NCBI GenBank assembly: GCA_009837885.1
Contig: VXSP01000043.1
Span: forward strand, 165,998 to 199,707
Direction of reading: 5' to 3'
Origin: Holophagales bacterium
GTDB lineage: Bacteria > Acidobacteriota > Thermoanaerobaculia > Multivoradales > Multivoraceae
Length of the DNA: 33,710 bases
Numbering within the stretch: position 1 is the stretch's first letter; every line of letters starts with the position of its first letter. Below the pieces are notes generated by a model. That model was not told where the DNA came from. It ran no database searches and saw only the letters and a program-made list of their open reading frames with translations. A program made the position numbers and the translations under genes. Positions 16,210-22,952 of the stretch are shown here, piece after piece.

Positions 16210-17163
16210 TTGCCTGAGGTAGCGCACGCCGCGGACCGGCGCGATGCCGCGTGGTGGATCGACCGCGCGGTCCAGATTCTGGTGCTGGCGGGCGGCCTGT
16301 CGGCGATCGTCTTCATCGCCGGGATCTTCGTCTTCATCACCCGCGAAGGCGCCGGCTTCGTCTTCGATCGCTTCGACTTCCGCGAGTTCTTCGGTTCACC
16401 GCGCTGGACGCCGACCTCGAGTCACAACCCGACCTACGGCGCGCTCGCCTTGATCGCCGGCACGGCCTCGGTGACCGGACTCGCCATGGTCGTCTCCGTG
16501 CCGTTTTCGCTGGGGGCCGCGATCTACATCGGCGAGTTCGCGACCGGCCGCGTGCGCGAGACGCTGAAGGTGCTGGTCGAACTCCTGGCCGCGATCCCGT
16601 CCGTGGTCTGGGGGTTCATCGGGCTGTCCATCATGAACCCGCTGATCATCCAGGTCTTCGACGTGCCGGTCGGCCTGAACGTGCTGAACTCCGGGGTCAT
16701 CCTGGGGCTGATGGCGGCCCCGATCATGACGACGATCGCCGAGGATGCCCTGAAGGCCGTCCCGGACACCTATCGCGAGGCCGCCGAAGCGATGGGGGCG
16801 ACCCGCTGGCAGGTGACCCTCAAAGTCGTGCTCCCGGCGGCGCGTAACGGCCTGGTCGCGGCGACGCTGCTCGGCGTCGGCCGCGGCTTCGGCGAGACGA
16901 TGGCGGTGCTGATGGCGAGCGGCCACTCGATCAACCTGCCGACGAGTCCCTTCGACTCGGTGCGGGCGCTGACGGCGACGATCGCCGCCGAGCTCGGTGA
17001 GACAGCCGCCGGCTCCGACCACTACGGGGCGCTCTTTGTGCTCGGCATCTTCCTGTTCCTGGTCACCTTCGCGATCAACTTCGCCGCCGACGTGTTCGTG
17101 CGGGGCGGCCAGCGCAAGCACCGCCGCCGGGGCCGCCGGCCGGCCGCGTCGGCGAATCCGTAG
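16210..17163 (+). CDS. pstC: Phosphate ABC transporter permease PstC
   Basis: This 317-residue inner-membrane permease of the Pst system has about six membrane helices (roughly 20-43, 76-107, 122-141, 160-180, 210-232, 275-298). The cytoplasmic EAA loop reads EAAEAMGATRWQVTLKVVLPAA (about 189-211), the docking site for the ATPase. AIPSVVWGFIGL near 130 and GRGFGETMAVLMASGH near 222 are conserved PstC/PstA segments. The start is TTG at 16210 with only a weak GGA before it; no better start precedes the first helix. It forms the channel with PstA, encoded 17 bp downstream. The basic tail (KHRRRGRR) is an ordinary positive-inside feature. Confidence 0.93.
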   Translation: MPEVAHAADRRDAAWWIDRAVQILVLAGGLSAIVFIAGIFVFITREGAGFVFDRFDFREFFGSPRWTPTSSHNPTYGALALIAGTASVTGLAMVVSVPFSLGAAIYIGEFATGRVRETLKVLVELLAAIPSVVWGFIGLSIMNPLIIQVFDVPVGLNVLNSGVILGLMAAPIMTTIAEDALKAVPDTYREAAEAMGATRWQVTLKVVLPAARNGLVAATLLGVGRGFGETMAVLMASGHSINLPTSPFDSVRALTATIAAELGETAAGSDHYGALFVLGIFLFLVTFAINFAADVFVRGGQRKHRRRGRRPAASANP

Positions 17164-17180
17164 AGGAGCAGTCAGGCGCC

Positions 17181-18050
17181 ATGTTCGAAGCGACCGCACA
17201 GAACCGCAGCAACCGGAAGGTCGAGGGGCTTTTCCGGCTCCTCTTCCTGTGGATGACGTGCATGCTCATCCTGCCGGTCGCCCTGATCCTCGGCGTGCTC
17301 GTCTACCGGGGCGGTCCGGCCATCTCGTGGGAGTTCCTGTTCACCCAGCCGCTCGACAACATGACGGCGGGCGGCATCCTGCCGGCCCTGGTCGGCACGG
17401 TGTGGCTGGTCGTCGTCGCCCTGATCGCCTCGGTGCCGGTCGGCGTGGCGGCGGCGCTCTACCTGAGCGAGTACGCACCGGACAACCGCCTCACCCGGGC
17501 GATCAACCTGGCGATCATCAACCTGGCCGGCGTGCCGTCGATCGTTCACGCCCTCTTCGGCCTCGGTGCCTTCGTCATCTTCTTCCGCTTCGGCACGAGC
17601 ATCCTGGCCGCCAGCCTGACCCTGGCGGTCATGACGCTGCCCGTGGTGATCGTCGCCACCAGGGAGTCGCTCCAGACGGTGCCGCTCGCGTTTCGCGAGG
17701 CGTGCTGGAACATGGGCGCGACGCGCTGGCAGACGATCCGCAAGATCGTGCTGCCGAACGCGATCAGCGGCATCCTGACCGGTGTCATCCTGGAGGTGTC
17801 CCGCACGTCGGGCGAGACGGCTCCGATCATGTTCACTGGCGCCGCGGCCTTCATCCCCTTCCTGCCGCAGGGGGTGCTCGACCAGACGATGGCGATGTCG
17901 CTGCACCTGTTCGTCATCTCGACCCAGGTACCGGACGTTCCGGAGCACATGCCCTTCGGTGTCGCCCTGGTCCTGATTTCCATGGTGCTGGCGATGAACG
18001 GGCTCTCGATCGCCTTCCGCGTCTACCTGCGGGGCCGCAAGAAGTGGTGA
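17181..18050 (+). CDS. pstA: Phosphate ABC transporter permease PstA
   Basis: This 289-residue protein is the second channel subunit. It has about six helices, starting near residues 13-37, and the EAA loop EACWNMGATRWQTIRKIVLPNAISG (about 174-198). AGVPSIVHALFGLGAFV near 116 and SRTSGETAPIMFTGAA near 206 match the PstA family. It starts at ATG 17181 with AGGAG about 12 bases upstream. Its stop codon overlaps the GTG start of the first PstB-type gene (GTGA), so the two are translationally coupled. Because the adjacent ATPases differ from each other, the PstA and PstC loops may each dock a specific ATPase; this is inference. Confidence 0.93.
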   Translation: MFEATAQNRSNRKVEGLFRLLFLWMTCMLILPVALILGVLVYRGGPAISWEFLFTQPLDNMTAGGILPALVGTVWLVVVALIASVPVGVAAALYLSEYAPDNRLTRAINLAIINLAGVPSIVHALFGLGAFVIFFRFGTSILAASLTLAVMTLPVVIVATRESLQTVPLAFREACWNMGATRWQTIRKIVLPNAISGILTGVILEVSRTSGETAPIMFTGAAAFIPFLPQGVLDQTMAMSLHLFVISTQVPDVPEHMPFGVALVLISMVLAMNGLSIAFRVYLRGRKKW

Positions 18051-18832
18051 GCCTTCCCGTCCAGGTGGGCGAGACGGCTGACTACGCGATTGAGGTCGAG
18101 GATCTCGCGATCGGCTACCACGGCAAGCCGGCGCTTACCGGCGTCACGCTCCAGGTGCCGACGCACGAGATCTTCGGCATCATCGGGCCGGCGAACAGTG
18201 GCAAGACGTCCTTTCTGCGCGCCATCAACCGGATGGACCTGATGACCGCGGGCATGGAGGTTTCCGGCAGCGTGCGCGTCGAGGGTCGGGACGTGCGCAG
18301 TTGGCGCAACCCCTACGCCCTGCGGCAGCGGATCGGCGTCGTCTTTCCGCTGCCCGTGGGCCTTCCGTTGACGATCTACGACAACGTGGCGCTGTCCTCC
18401 AGGCTGCGGGGCACGCGGAAGAAGGCGGACCTGGACGTGATCGTCGAACGCTGCCTTCGCCGGGCGGCGCTCTGGGACGAGGTGAAGGACCGGCTCGACT
18501 CGCTGGGCAGCCTGCTCTCCGGCGGCCAGCAGCAGCGGCTGACGATCGCCCGCGCGCTGTCGCAGGACCCGTCGATCCTCCTGCTCGACGAGTTCTCGAT
18601 CGCGGTCGATCCGGTGACGACGATGCGGATCGAGGAGGTGCTCGCGGAGCTCAAGTCCGAGATGACGATCGTGCTGGTCACGAACCTCGTCCAGCAGGCG
18701 CGGCGGCTGGCCTCGCGGACTGCCTTCTTCCTGACCGGCGAGCTGGTCGAAGTGACCGAGACGGAGACGATGTTCGAGGGCGGCGCCCAGGACCCGCGCA
18801 CGACCGCCTACGTCGAAGGGAAGTTCGGATGA
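18047..18832 (+). CDS. PstB-type ATPase 1, signature-competent but Q- and H-loop altered
   Basis: This 261-residue PstB-family ATPase has Walker A GPANSGKTS (47-55) and a perfect signature LSGGQQQRLTIARAL (157-171). Other motifs are damaged. The Q-loop Gln of VFQKPNPFP is Pro101 (VVFPLPVGLP), Walker B reads LLLDEFS with Phe for the usual Pro although the catalytic Glu182 remains, the D-loop is IAVDP in place of SALDP, and the switch His of VTHNM is Asn213 (LVTNLV). The C-terminal YVEGKFG resembles the PstB ending YITGRFG. GTG 18047 overlaps the pstA stop, and its own stop overlaps the ATG of the next gene. It probably pairs with PstB-type ATPase 2 as an asymmetric heterodimer; a decaying duplicate is the alternative, but the intact frame and selective losses argue against that. 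Confidence 0.9.
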   Translation: MSLPVQVGETADYAIEVEDLAIGYHGKPALTGVTLQVPTHEIFGIIGPANSGKTSFLRAINRMDLMTAGMEVSGSVRVEGRDVRSWRNPYALRQRIGVVFPLPVGLPLTIYDNVALSSRLRGTRKKADLDVIVERCLRRAALWDEVKDRLDSLGSLLSGGQQQRLTIARALSQDPSILLLDEFSIAVDPVTTMRIEEVLAELKSEMTIVLVTNLVQQARRLASRTAFFLTGELVEVTETETMFEGGAQDPRTTAYVEGKFG

Positions 18833-19635
18833 GCGTGGCGGAACCGGCGACCCCGGGCGCCGCCGATGCCTCGGCGGCGATCCTGGTCGAGAAGCTGAAC
18901 CTCTGGTACGGCGACTTCCAGGCCCTCCTCGACGTCGACCTTCGGGTGCGGGCCGGCGCGATCACGTCGCTGATCGGCCCGTCCGGCTGCGGCAAGACGA
19001 CGCTGCTCCGGTCGATCAACCGGATCAACGAGCGTCTCGGCTACGTGCGCACGTCCGGCAGCATCCGGCTCTGGGGCCTCGACGTGCTCGATCCCTCGGT
19101 CGAACTGGCGCAGCTTCGCAAGCAGGTCGGCATGGTCTTCCAGCGTCCCAACCCGCTGCCGCTGTCCGTGCGGGACAACGTCCTGTTCGGAACCCGCGTC
19201 CATCTGCCGGACGGGCGGCCGCCGAACCGGGCCGAGAGCGACCGGATCGTCGAGGAAGCGCTGCGCGAGGTGCTGCTCTGGGACGAGCTGAAGGACTCGC
19301 TCGACCGCCGCGGCACGGAGCTGTCGCTCGAGCAGCAGCAGAAGCTCTGCATCGCCCGCCTGCTGCCGGTCAAGCCGAGCCTGCTGCTGATGGACGAACC
19401 GTGCTCGGCGCTCGATCCGGCCGGCACGGAGGCCGTCGAGGAGCTGATCTGGAAGCTCCGCGGCGACTACACGATCCTGATCGTCACCCACAACATGGCG
19501 CAGGCCCGCCGGGCCAGCGAGGAATGCGTGTTCATGTTGCTGGGCGAGATCATCGAACACAGCGACACGGCGTCCATGTTCCTGAATCCGGCGCACAGCC
19601 AGACTGCCGCCTACATCGAAGGGCGGTACGGGTAG
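18829..19635 (+). CDS. PstB-type ATPase 2, catalytic motifs intact but signature degenerate
   Basis: This 268-residue PstB-family ATPase has Walker A GPSGCGKTT (50-58), Q-loop VFQRPNPLP with Gln105, Walker B LLLMDEPCSALDP with Glu190, and switch His221 in IVTHNM, all canonical. The signature is not: LSGGQQQR has become LSLEQQQK (165-172), losing both glycines that contact the partner's ATP. The C-terminus YIEGRYG matches PstB. Its ATG overlaps the stop of ATPase 1 (ATGA). Signature and Walker motifs act across the dimer interface, so this subunit's Walker site with the LSGGQ of ATPase 1 would make one complete ATP site. A homodimer would lack any canonical signature and should hydrolyse ATP poorly. 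Confidence 0.92.
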   Translation: MSVAEPATPGAADASAAILVEKLNLWYGDFQALLDVDLRVRAGAITSLIGPSGCGKTTLLRSINRINERLGYVRTSGSIRLWGLDVLDPSVELAQLRKQVGMVFQRPNPLPLSVRDNVLFGTRVHLPDGRPPNRAESDRIVEEALREVLLWDELKDSLDRRGTELSLEQQQKLCIARLLPVKPSLLLMDEPCSALDPAGTEAVEELIWKLRGDYTILIVTHNMAQARRASEECVFMLLGEIIEHSDTASMFLNPAHSQTAAYIEGRYG

Positions 19636-19651
19636 GCCGGAGGAGCGGCGC

Positions 19652-19670
19652 GGCGTTGCATGGCGTTGCA
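19652..19670 (+). repeat. 9-bp direct repeat upstream of the AAA_14/DUF4143 gene
   Basis: GGCGTTGCA occurs twice in direct orientation (19652-19660 and 19662-19670), a 10-bp period that places both copies on one DNA face. It lies between the pst operon stop and the start of the ATPase gene. It could be an operator or a chance duplication. Confidence 0.4.
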
Positions 19671-19717
19671 CCGCCGTGTCATCATGTCGTCAGATTTCCC
19701 GGAAAAGTGACGGCATC

Positions 19718-20878
19718 ATGTGCAGCGACCCTTATCCGAGACTGACCCGACTTCCGGGCCAGAGCTTCTTCCTGCTCGGTGTCCGTGGTGTGGGGAAGAG
19801 CACCTGGGCGCGCCTGACCCTCTCCGACGCTCATCGGATCGACCTGCTCGACGAGGCGATCTACCAGGACTACCTGGTCGACCCGTCACTGTTCGCCGCG
19901 GAGTTGGGATCGGTTTCGCCCGGAGGTTGGGTCGTCGTGGACGAAATCCAACGCCTGCCGAACCTGCTGAACGAGGTTCATCGGTTTATCGAGGACCGGC
20001 GGCTCCGCTTCGCGCTGCTGGGATCGAGCGCCCGTAAGCTGAAGGCGGCGGGAGTGAACCTCTTGGCCGGGCGCGCCTTGCGCCGGATGATGCACCCGCT
20101 GACGCCGGCGGAACTCGGCGGCAACTTCGACCTTGAGGTGGCGCTTCGGTCAGGGACGATTCCCCTCGTCTGGGCGGCGCAGGATCGTCGGGCGGCGCTC
20201 GAAAGCTACGTTCAGCTCTATCTGCGCGAGGAGATCCGCGCCGAAGCGCTCGTCAGGAACCTGGCCGGTTTTGCCCGCTTTCTGCCGGTCGCCGCTCTCT
20301 GCCACGGCGCCGCCCTGAGCGTTGCGGGCATGGCGCGGGACTGCGGCGTTGCCCGAACGACGGTGCAGGGCTATCTGGACATCCTGGAGGACACCTTGCT
20401 CGCGTACCGGCTGCCGGCGTTCGAAGCGAAGCTGCGCGTGCGCGAGCGCCGTCACCCGAAGCTCTACTGGGTCGACGCCGGCCTGGTTCGAGCGACGAAG
20501 CGACTCTACGGCGCCGTCGCACCCGAGGAGCGCGGGGCGCTCCTCGAGGGGTGGGTGCTTCACCTGCTCCGGGCCAACGGGGAAGGCACGGACCTGTACG
20601 AGGCGATCCACTACTGGAGTCCTCATTCCGCGCCGCGGACCGAGGTGGACTTCCTCCTGCGCCGCGATGGAGAGCTGCTCGCGATCGAAGTGAAGTCCCA
20701 GGCCAGCTACCACACCAGTCTGCTCCGCGGCTTGCGAGCGGTGGCCGAGCTGAGCGGGATGACTCGCAGGATCCTCCTGTACGGAGGCAGACGTTCGTTC
20801 AGGACCGAGGACGGAATCGATGTCTGGACGTTCGACCGCCTGCACCGCGCGCTGGCGGAGGAGTCGCTCTGGCCATGA
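19718..20878 (+). CDS. AAA_14/DUF4143 ATPase
   Basis: This 386-residue protein has an N-terminal P-loop ATPase (AAA_14) with Walker A LLGVRGVGKSTW near residue 20, Walker B VVVDEIQRLPNLLNEVH near 69 and sensor LLGSSARKLK near 100. A linker and winged-helix-like region follow (SVAGMARDCGVARTTVQGYLDILEDTLL, about 203-230). The C-terminal DUF4143 domain has a PD-(D/E)XK-nuclease-like core (EVDFLLRRDGELLAIEVKSQ, about 310-330). ATG 19718 is preferred because the conserved part begins straight after; the frame is open to 19676. Genes of this family are typically patchily distributed and often found in mobile or accessory settings, and most have no known function. It stands alone between the pst operon and the P450 cluster, which suggests separate acquisition. 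Confidence 0.88.
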   Translation: MCSDPYPRLTRLPGQSFFLLGVRGVGKSTWARLTLSDAHRIDLLDEAIYQDYLVDPSLFAAELGSVSPGGWVVVDEIQRLPNLLNEVHRFIEDRRLRFALLGSSARKLKAAGVNLLAGRALRRMMHPLTPAELGGNFDLEVALRSGTIPLVWAAQDRRAALESYVQLYLREEIRAEALVRNLAGFARFLPVAALCHGAALSVAGMARDCGVARTTVQGYLDILEDTLLAYRLPAFEAKLRVRERRHPKLYWVDAGLVRATKRLYGAVAPEERGALLEGWVLHLLRANGEGTDLYEAIHYWSPHSAPRTEVDFLLRRDGELLAIEVKSQASYHTSLLRGLRAVAELSGMTRRILLYGGRRSFRTEDGIDVWTFDRLHRALAEESLWP

Positions 20879-20947
20879 CGCTCACGACACGGACGCTTCA
20901 GGGTTGCCGCGAATGGTACGGGCAGGGAAGCTCGCTGAGGAAGCCGC

Positions 20948-21487
20948 TCAACTCTCGGCGCCTTCGATGCGCGCCTTGAGCGCCTCGAAGTCGGCCCTGG
21001 TGCTTTCCTGGACGGGGGCCTTCATCAACTGCGGCAGCCACTTGCCGAGCAGGTTCTTGGGGCGGATCTCCAGCCGGATCTCCACCTGCGTTCGGCCTTC
21101 GCCGACCGGGGTGAGCGTGTAGATCGAATGCCAGCGCGCTCCGGCGCCGTTGGACATGTACCGGACCCGCCGGTGGGGCTCGTACTCGATGCACGTGACG
21201 ACGTTCTGGTGCAGCTTGGCGAACTTCGCGAACGCCACCTGGATGGGGGTCCAGTCCCGGATCTCCCGGAACTGCGCGCCGACTCCCATCGTCTTGTCGG
21301 AGACGAACTCCACGCTCAGCATCTCGGGAATCGCCTCTCCGTGGCGGCCGCCGTGGGCGAGCGTCGCGAACACGGTCTCCTGGTCGGCGTTCCAGGTGTC
21401 GATCTCTCTCGCCACGAGGATCGGCTTCGAATCCCCGACCTCGATCCCCGGGTCCGGCTGCCCCGAACCTGCATCTGAATCAGGCAT
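20948..21487 (-). CDS. SRPBCC-family (START/polyketide cyclase-like) protein
   Basis: This 179-residue protein has a single SRPBCC helix-grip domain (about 20-165): an opening strand ILVAREIDTWNADQETVFATLA, a middle FREIRDWTPIQVAF, and a long C-terminal helix from about 140. Members bind hydrophobic ligands; some act as aromatases, cyclases or hydrolases. There is no signal peptide, so it should be cytoplasmic. Its ATG (21487) lies upstream of the P450-1 stop (21480-21482), an 8-base overlap, and a GGGGAG sits 4 bases before the ATG. This coupling strongly suggests it acts with P450-1, for example by binding its substrate or product. The substrate cannot be inferred. Confidence 0.82.
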   Translation of the reverse strand: MPDSDAGSGQPDPGIEVGDSKPILVAREIDTWNADQETVFATLAHGGRHGEAIPEMLSVEFVSDKTMGVGAQFREIRDWTPIQVAFAKFAKLHQNVVTCIEYEPHRRVRYMSNGAGARWHSIYTLTPVGEGRTQVEIRLEIRPKNLLGKWLPQLMKAPVQESTRADFEALKARIEGAES

Positions 21488-22850
21488 GTTGCTCCCCTGC
21501 TTGGAGGCGGCTCGCGTCCTGCCTCTCGTGAACGTCCGCCGTCCACGGCCCGACGACGCCGACGGCCGTGTCGTTCCGGTTCGGTGGTTCGATGGACCGG
21601 GGCTCCAGGCGGAGCCGGTTGGCCAGGGATGCCATGCCGAACACGAAGATTCTCCGGGCGATGTCCATTCCCTGGCAGAAGTGGGGGCCGAGCCCGAAGG
21701 GTATGTAGGCGTGGGCCGGACAGGGTGGCCGCGGACTCTCGAGCCAACGCTCCGGCCGGAAGTCCGACGGCCGATCCCAGTGCTCGGGTCTGCGGTGCAG
21801 GGCTCTCATCGCCACGTGGACGAGCGTGCCCTTGGGAATCAGGTAGCCACCGAGCTCGCGATCCTCGGTTGCCTCCTTGGGCAGCATGACGGAGGTCGGA
21901 GGATCGATCCGGAGCACTTCGTCGAGGACCGCGCTGGTGTACGGCAGTTGGTCGAAGTCGGCGGGCTCGATGCTCCCGCCGTTCAGGACGGCGTCCGCCT
22001 CGCGCTCCACCTTTGAACGGACCTCGGGATTCCTGGCCAGGTAGTGGACGCCGAACACAAGGGCGCTGGTCGGCGCGTCGATGAAGCCGGTCAGCAGGAT
22101 GATCAGCTCGTCCCGGATCGCCTGGTCGGAGTCCAGACCACCCGCGGCGCCCTCGAGGTCCAGGGCCCGCACGTACTGCGCGACGACGTCCCTGCCGGAG
22201 TAGCCGGAGTCGCGGGCTCTCTGCATGGCGCCGTAGATCGCGGCGTCGACGAGCCCGACGCTCTTCCTGCCTCGCCGGAGGACCGGCAGCGGCAGTGACT
22301 TGAACAGTCTCGGCCCGGGCAGGATGTCCAGCAGCAGGTACGTCTTCTGGAGCGTGAGCGTGTCTTCTCCCAGTTGACGGGGCAGCTCGACGCCGTGGCC
22401 GAGGACAATCTCGACGATCGCGTCCCAGGCGTAACGCTCGAACTCCTTGACGACGTCGACGCCCTGGCCGGCGGCGAGTCGCTCCCTCAGGACCGTCGCC
22501 TGTTCGGCGATGATCTCCGCGTAGGCGCCCTCCGAGTCACCCGCGAACACCGACGTCATGAACTCGGCTCTTCGCCCGTGCTCCTCGCCCTGGTGCAGCG
22601 AGATCGAGCCGTGCTTCCAGTCGTCCGACAGATCGCCCGGGAACCAGGGCCGGAAGTACTGCTGCTGCGTGACCAGGACCTCGCGAACGAGTTCGGCGTC
22701 GAAGACCACGCAGCACTTCATGAAGGGAAGCTCGAAGGAGACAACCTCTCCGTACTCGCGGCGGAGTTCGTCCGCGAACGCACCGTAGTTCTCCGTTCTC
22801 TGCCGGAGGTTGTGGAGCCGGTTGCCTTTCGGCCCCGGGGGCAGCTTCAT
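21480..22850 (-). CDS. Cytochrome P450 (P450-1)
   Basis: This 456-residue haem-thiolate protein has ExxR in LDEVLRIDPP near residue 318, PERF-type RPERWLE near 376, and the haem loop FGLGPHFCQG near 397-406 with the thiolate Cys at about 404 (His where Arg is common). The I-helix reads LLTGFIDAPTSAL: the acid is kept but the position of the conserved Thr is Ala, as in P450eryF. I chose ATG 22850 because AGGGGGA precedes it by 7 bases and MKLPPGPKGN begins the domain. An upstream ATG at 22925 lies inside the likely promoter, and a very long frame extends to 24053 only as an antisense shadow. No membrane anchor and no ferredoxin or reductase gene is nearby. It is divergent from, and paralogous to, P450-2. 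Confidence 0.92.
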   Translation of the reverse strand: MKLPPGPKGNRLHNLRQRTENYGAFADELRREYGEVVSFELPFMKCCVVFDAELVREVLVTQQQYFRPWFPGDLSDDWKHGSISLHQGEEHGRRAEFMTSVFAGDSEGAYAEIIAEQATVLRERLAAGQGVDVVKEFERYAWDAIVEIVLGHGVELPRQLGEDTLTLQKTYLLLDILPGPRLFKSLPLPVLRRGRKSVGLVDAAIYGAMQRARDSGYSGRDVVAQYVRALDLEGAAGGLDSDQAIRDELIILLTGFIDAPTSALVFGVHYLARNPEVRSKVEREADAVLNGGSIEPADFDQLPYTSAVLDEVLRIDPPTSVMLPKEATEDRELGGYLIPKGTLVHVAMRALHRRPEHWDRPSDFRPERWLESPRPPCPAHAYIPFGLGPHFCQGMDIARRIFVFGMASLANRLRLEPRSIEPPNRNDTAVGVVGPWTADVHERQDASRLQAGEQHA

Positions 22851-22911
22851 TCCGGGTCCCCCTGAACCCCCGCGGTGGTGTTGGTGCGCATGCTGGAGCG
22901 AGTCCAGATTG

Positions 22912-22939
22912 AGTGTATCTCCCATTTGGGAGGGGGTAA
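22912..22939 (-). promoter_or_regulatory. Candidate promoter with palindromic operator between the two P450 genes
   Basis: On the minus strand, -35-like TTACCC (plus 22934-22939) and -10-like TACACT (22912-22917) are separated by 16 bp. A perfect inverted repeat CTCCCA-TT-TGGGAG (22919-22932) fills the spacer, where a bound regulator would block transcription. The divergent gap is only 102 bp, so one site could control both P450s. Confidence 0.5.
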
Positions 22940-22952
22940 GCTCGTTTGGACC

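Noticed and set aside
16997..18832. Reading PstB-type ATPase 1 as a 611-residue protein with a long N-terminal part
   Set aside because: The extra part overlaps pstC and pstA in another frame and is an Arg/Pro-rich shadow; GTG 18047 overlaps the pstA stop and starts the true domain.
18047..18832. ATPase 1 as a simple pseudogene
   Set aside because: The frame is intact and of normal length, the signature and C-terminal ending are well conserved, and the changes hit exactly the motifs that a degenerate ATP site can lose.
20879..20947. A transcription terminator between the convergent ATPase and SRPBCC genes
   Set aside because: I could find no convincing stem-loop with a T-run in this 69-bp gap.
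22848..22925. ATG at 22925 as the start of P450-1
   Set aside because: It would add a His/Gly-rich stretch absent from P450s and lies within the likely promoter and palindrome; the ATG at 22850 has a clear AGGGGGA before it.
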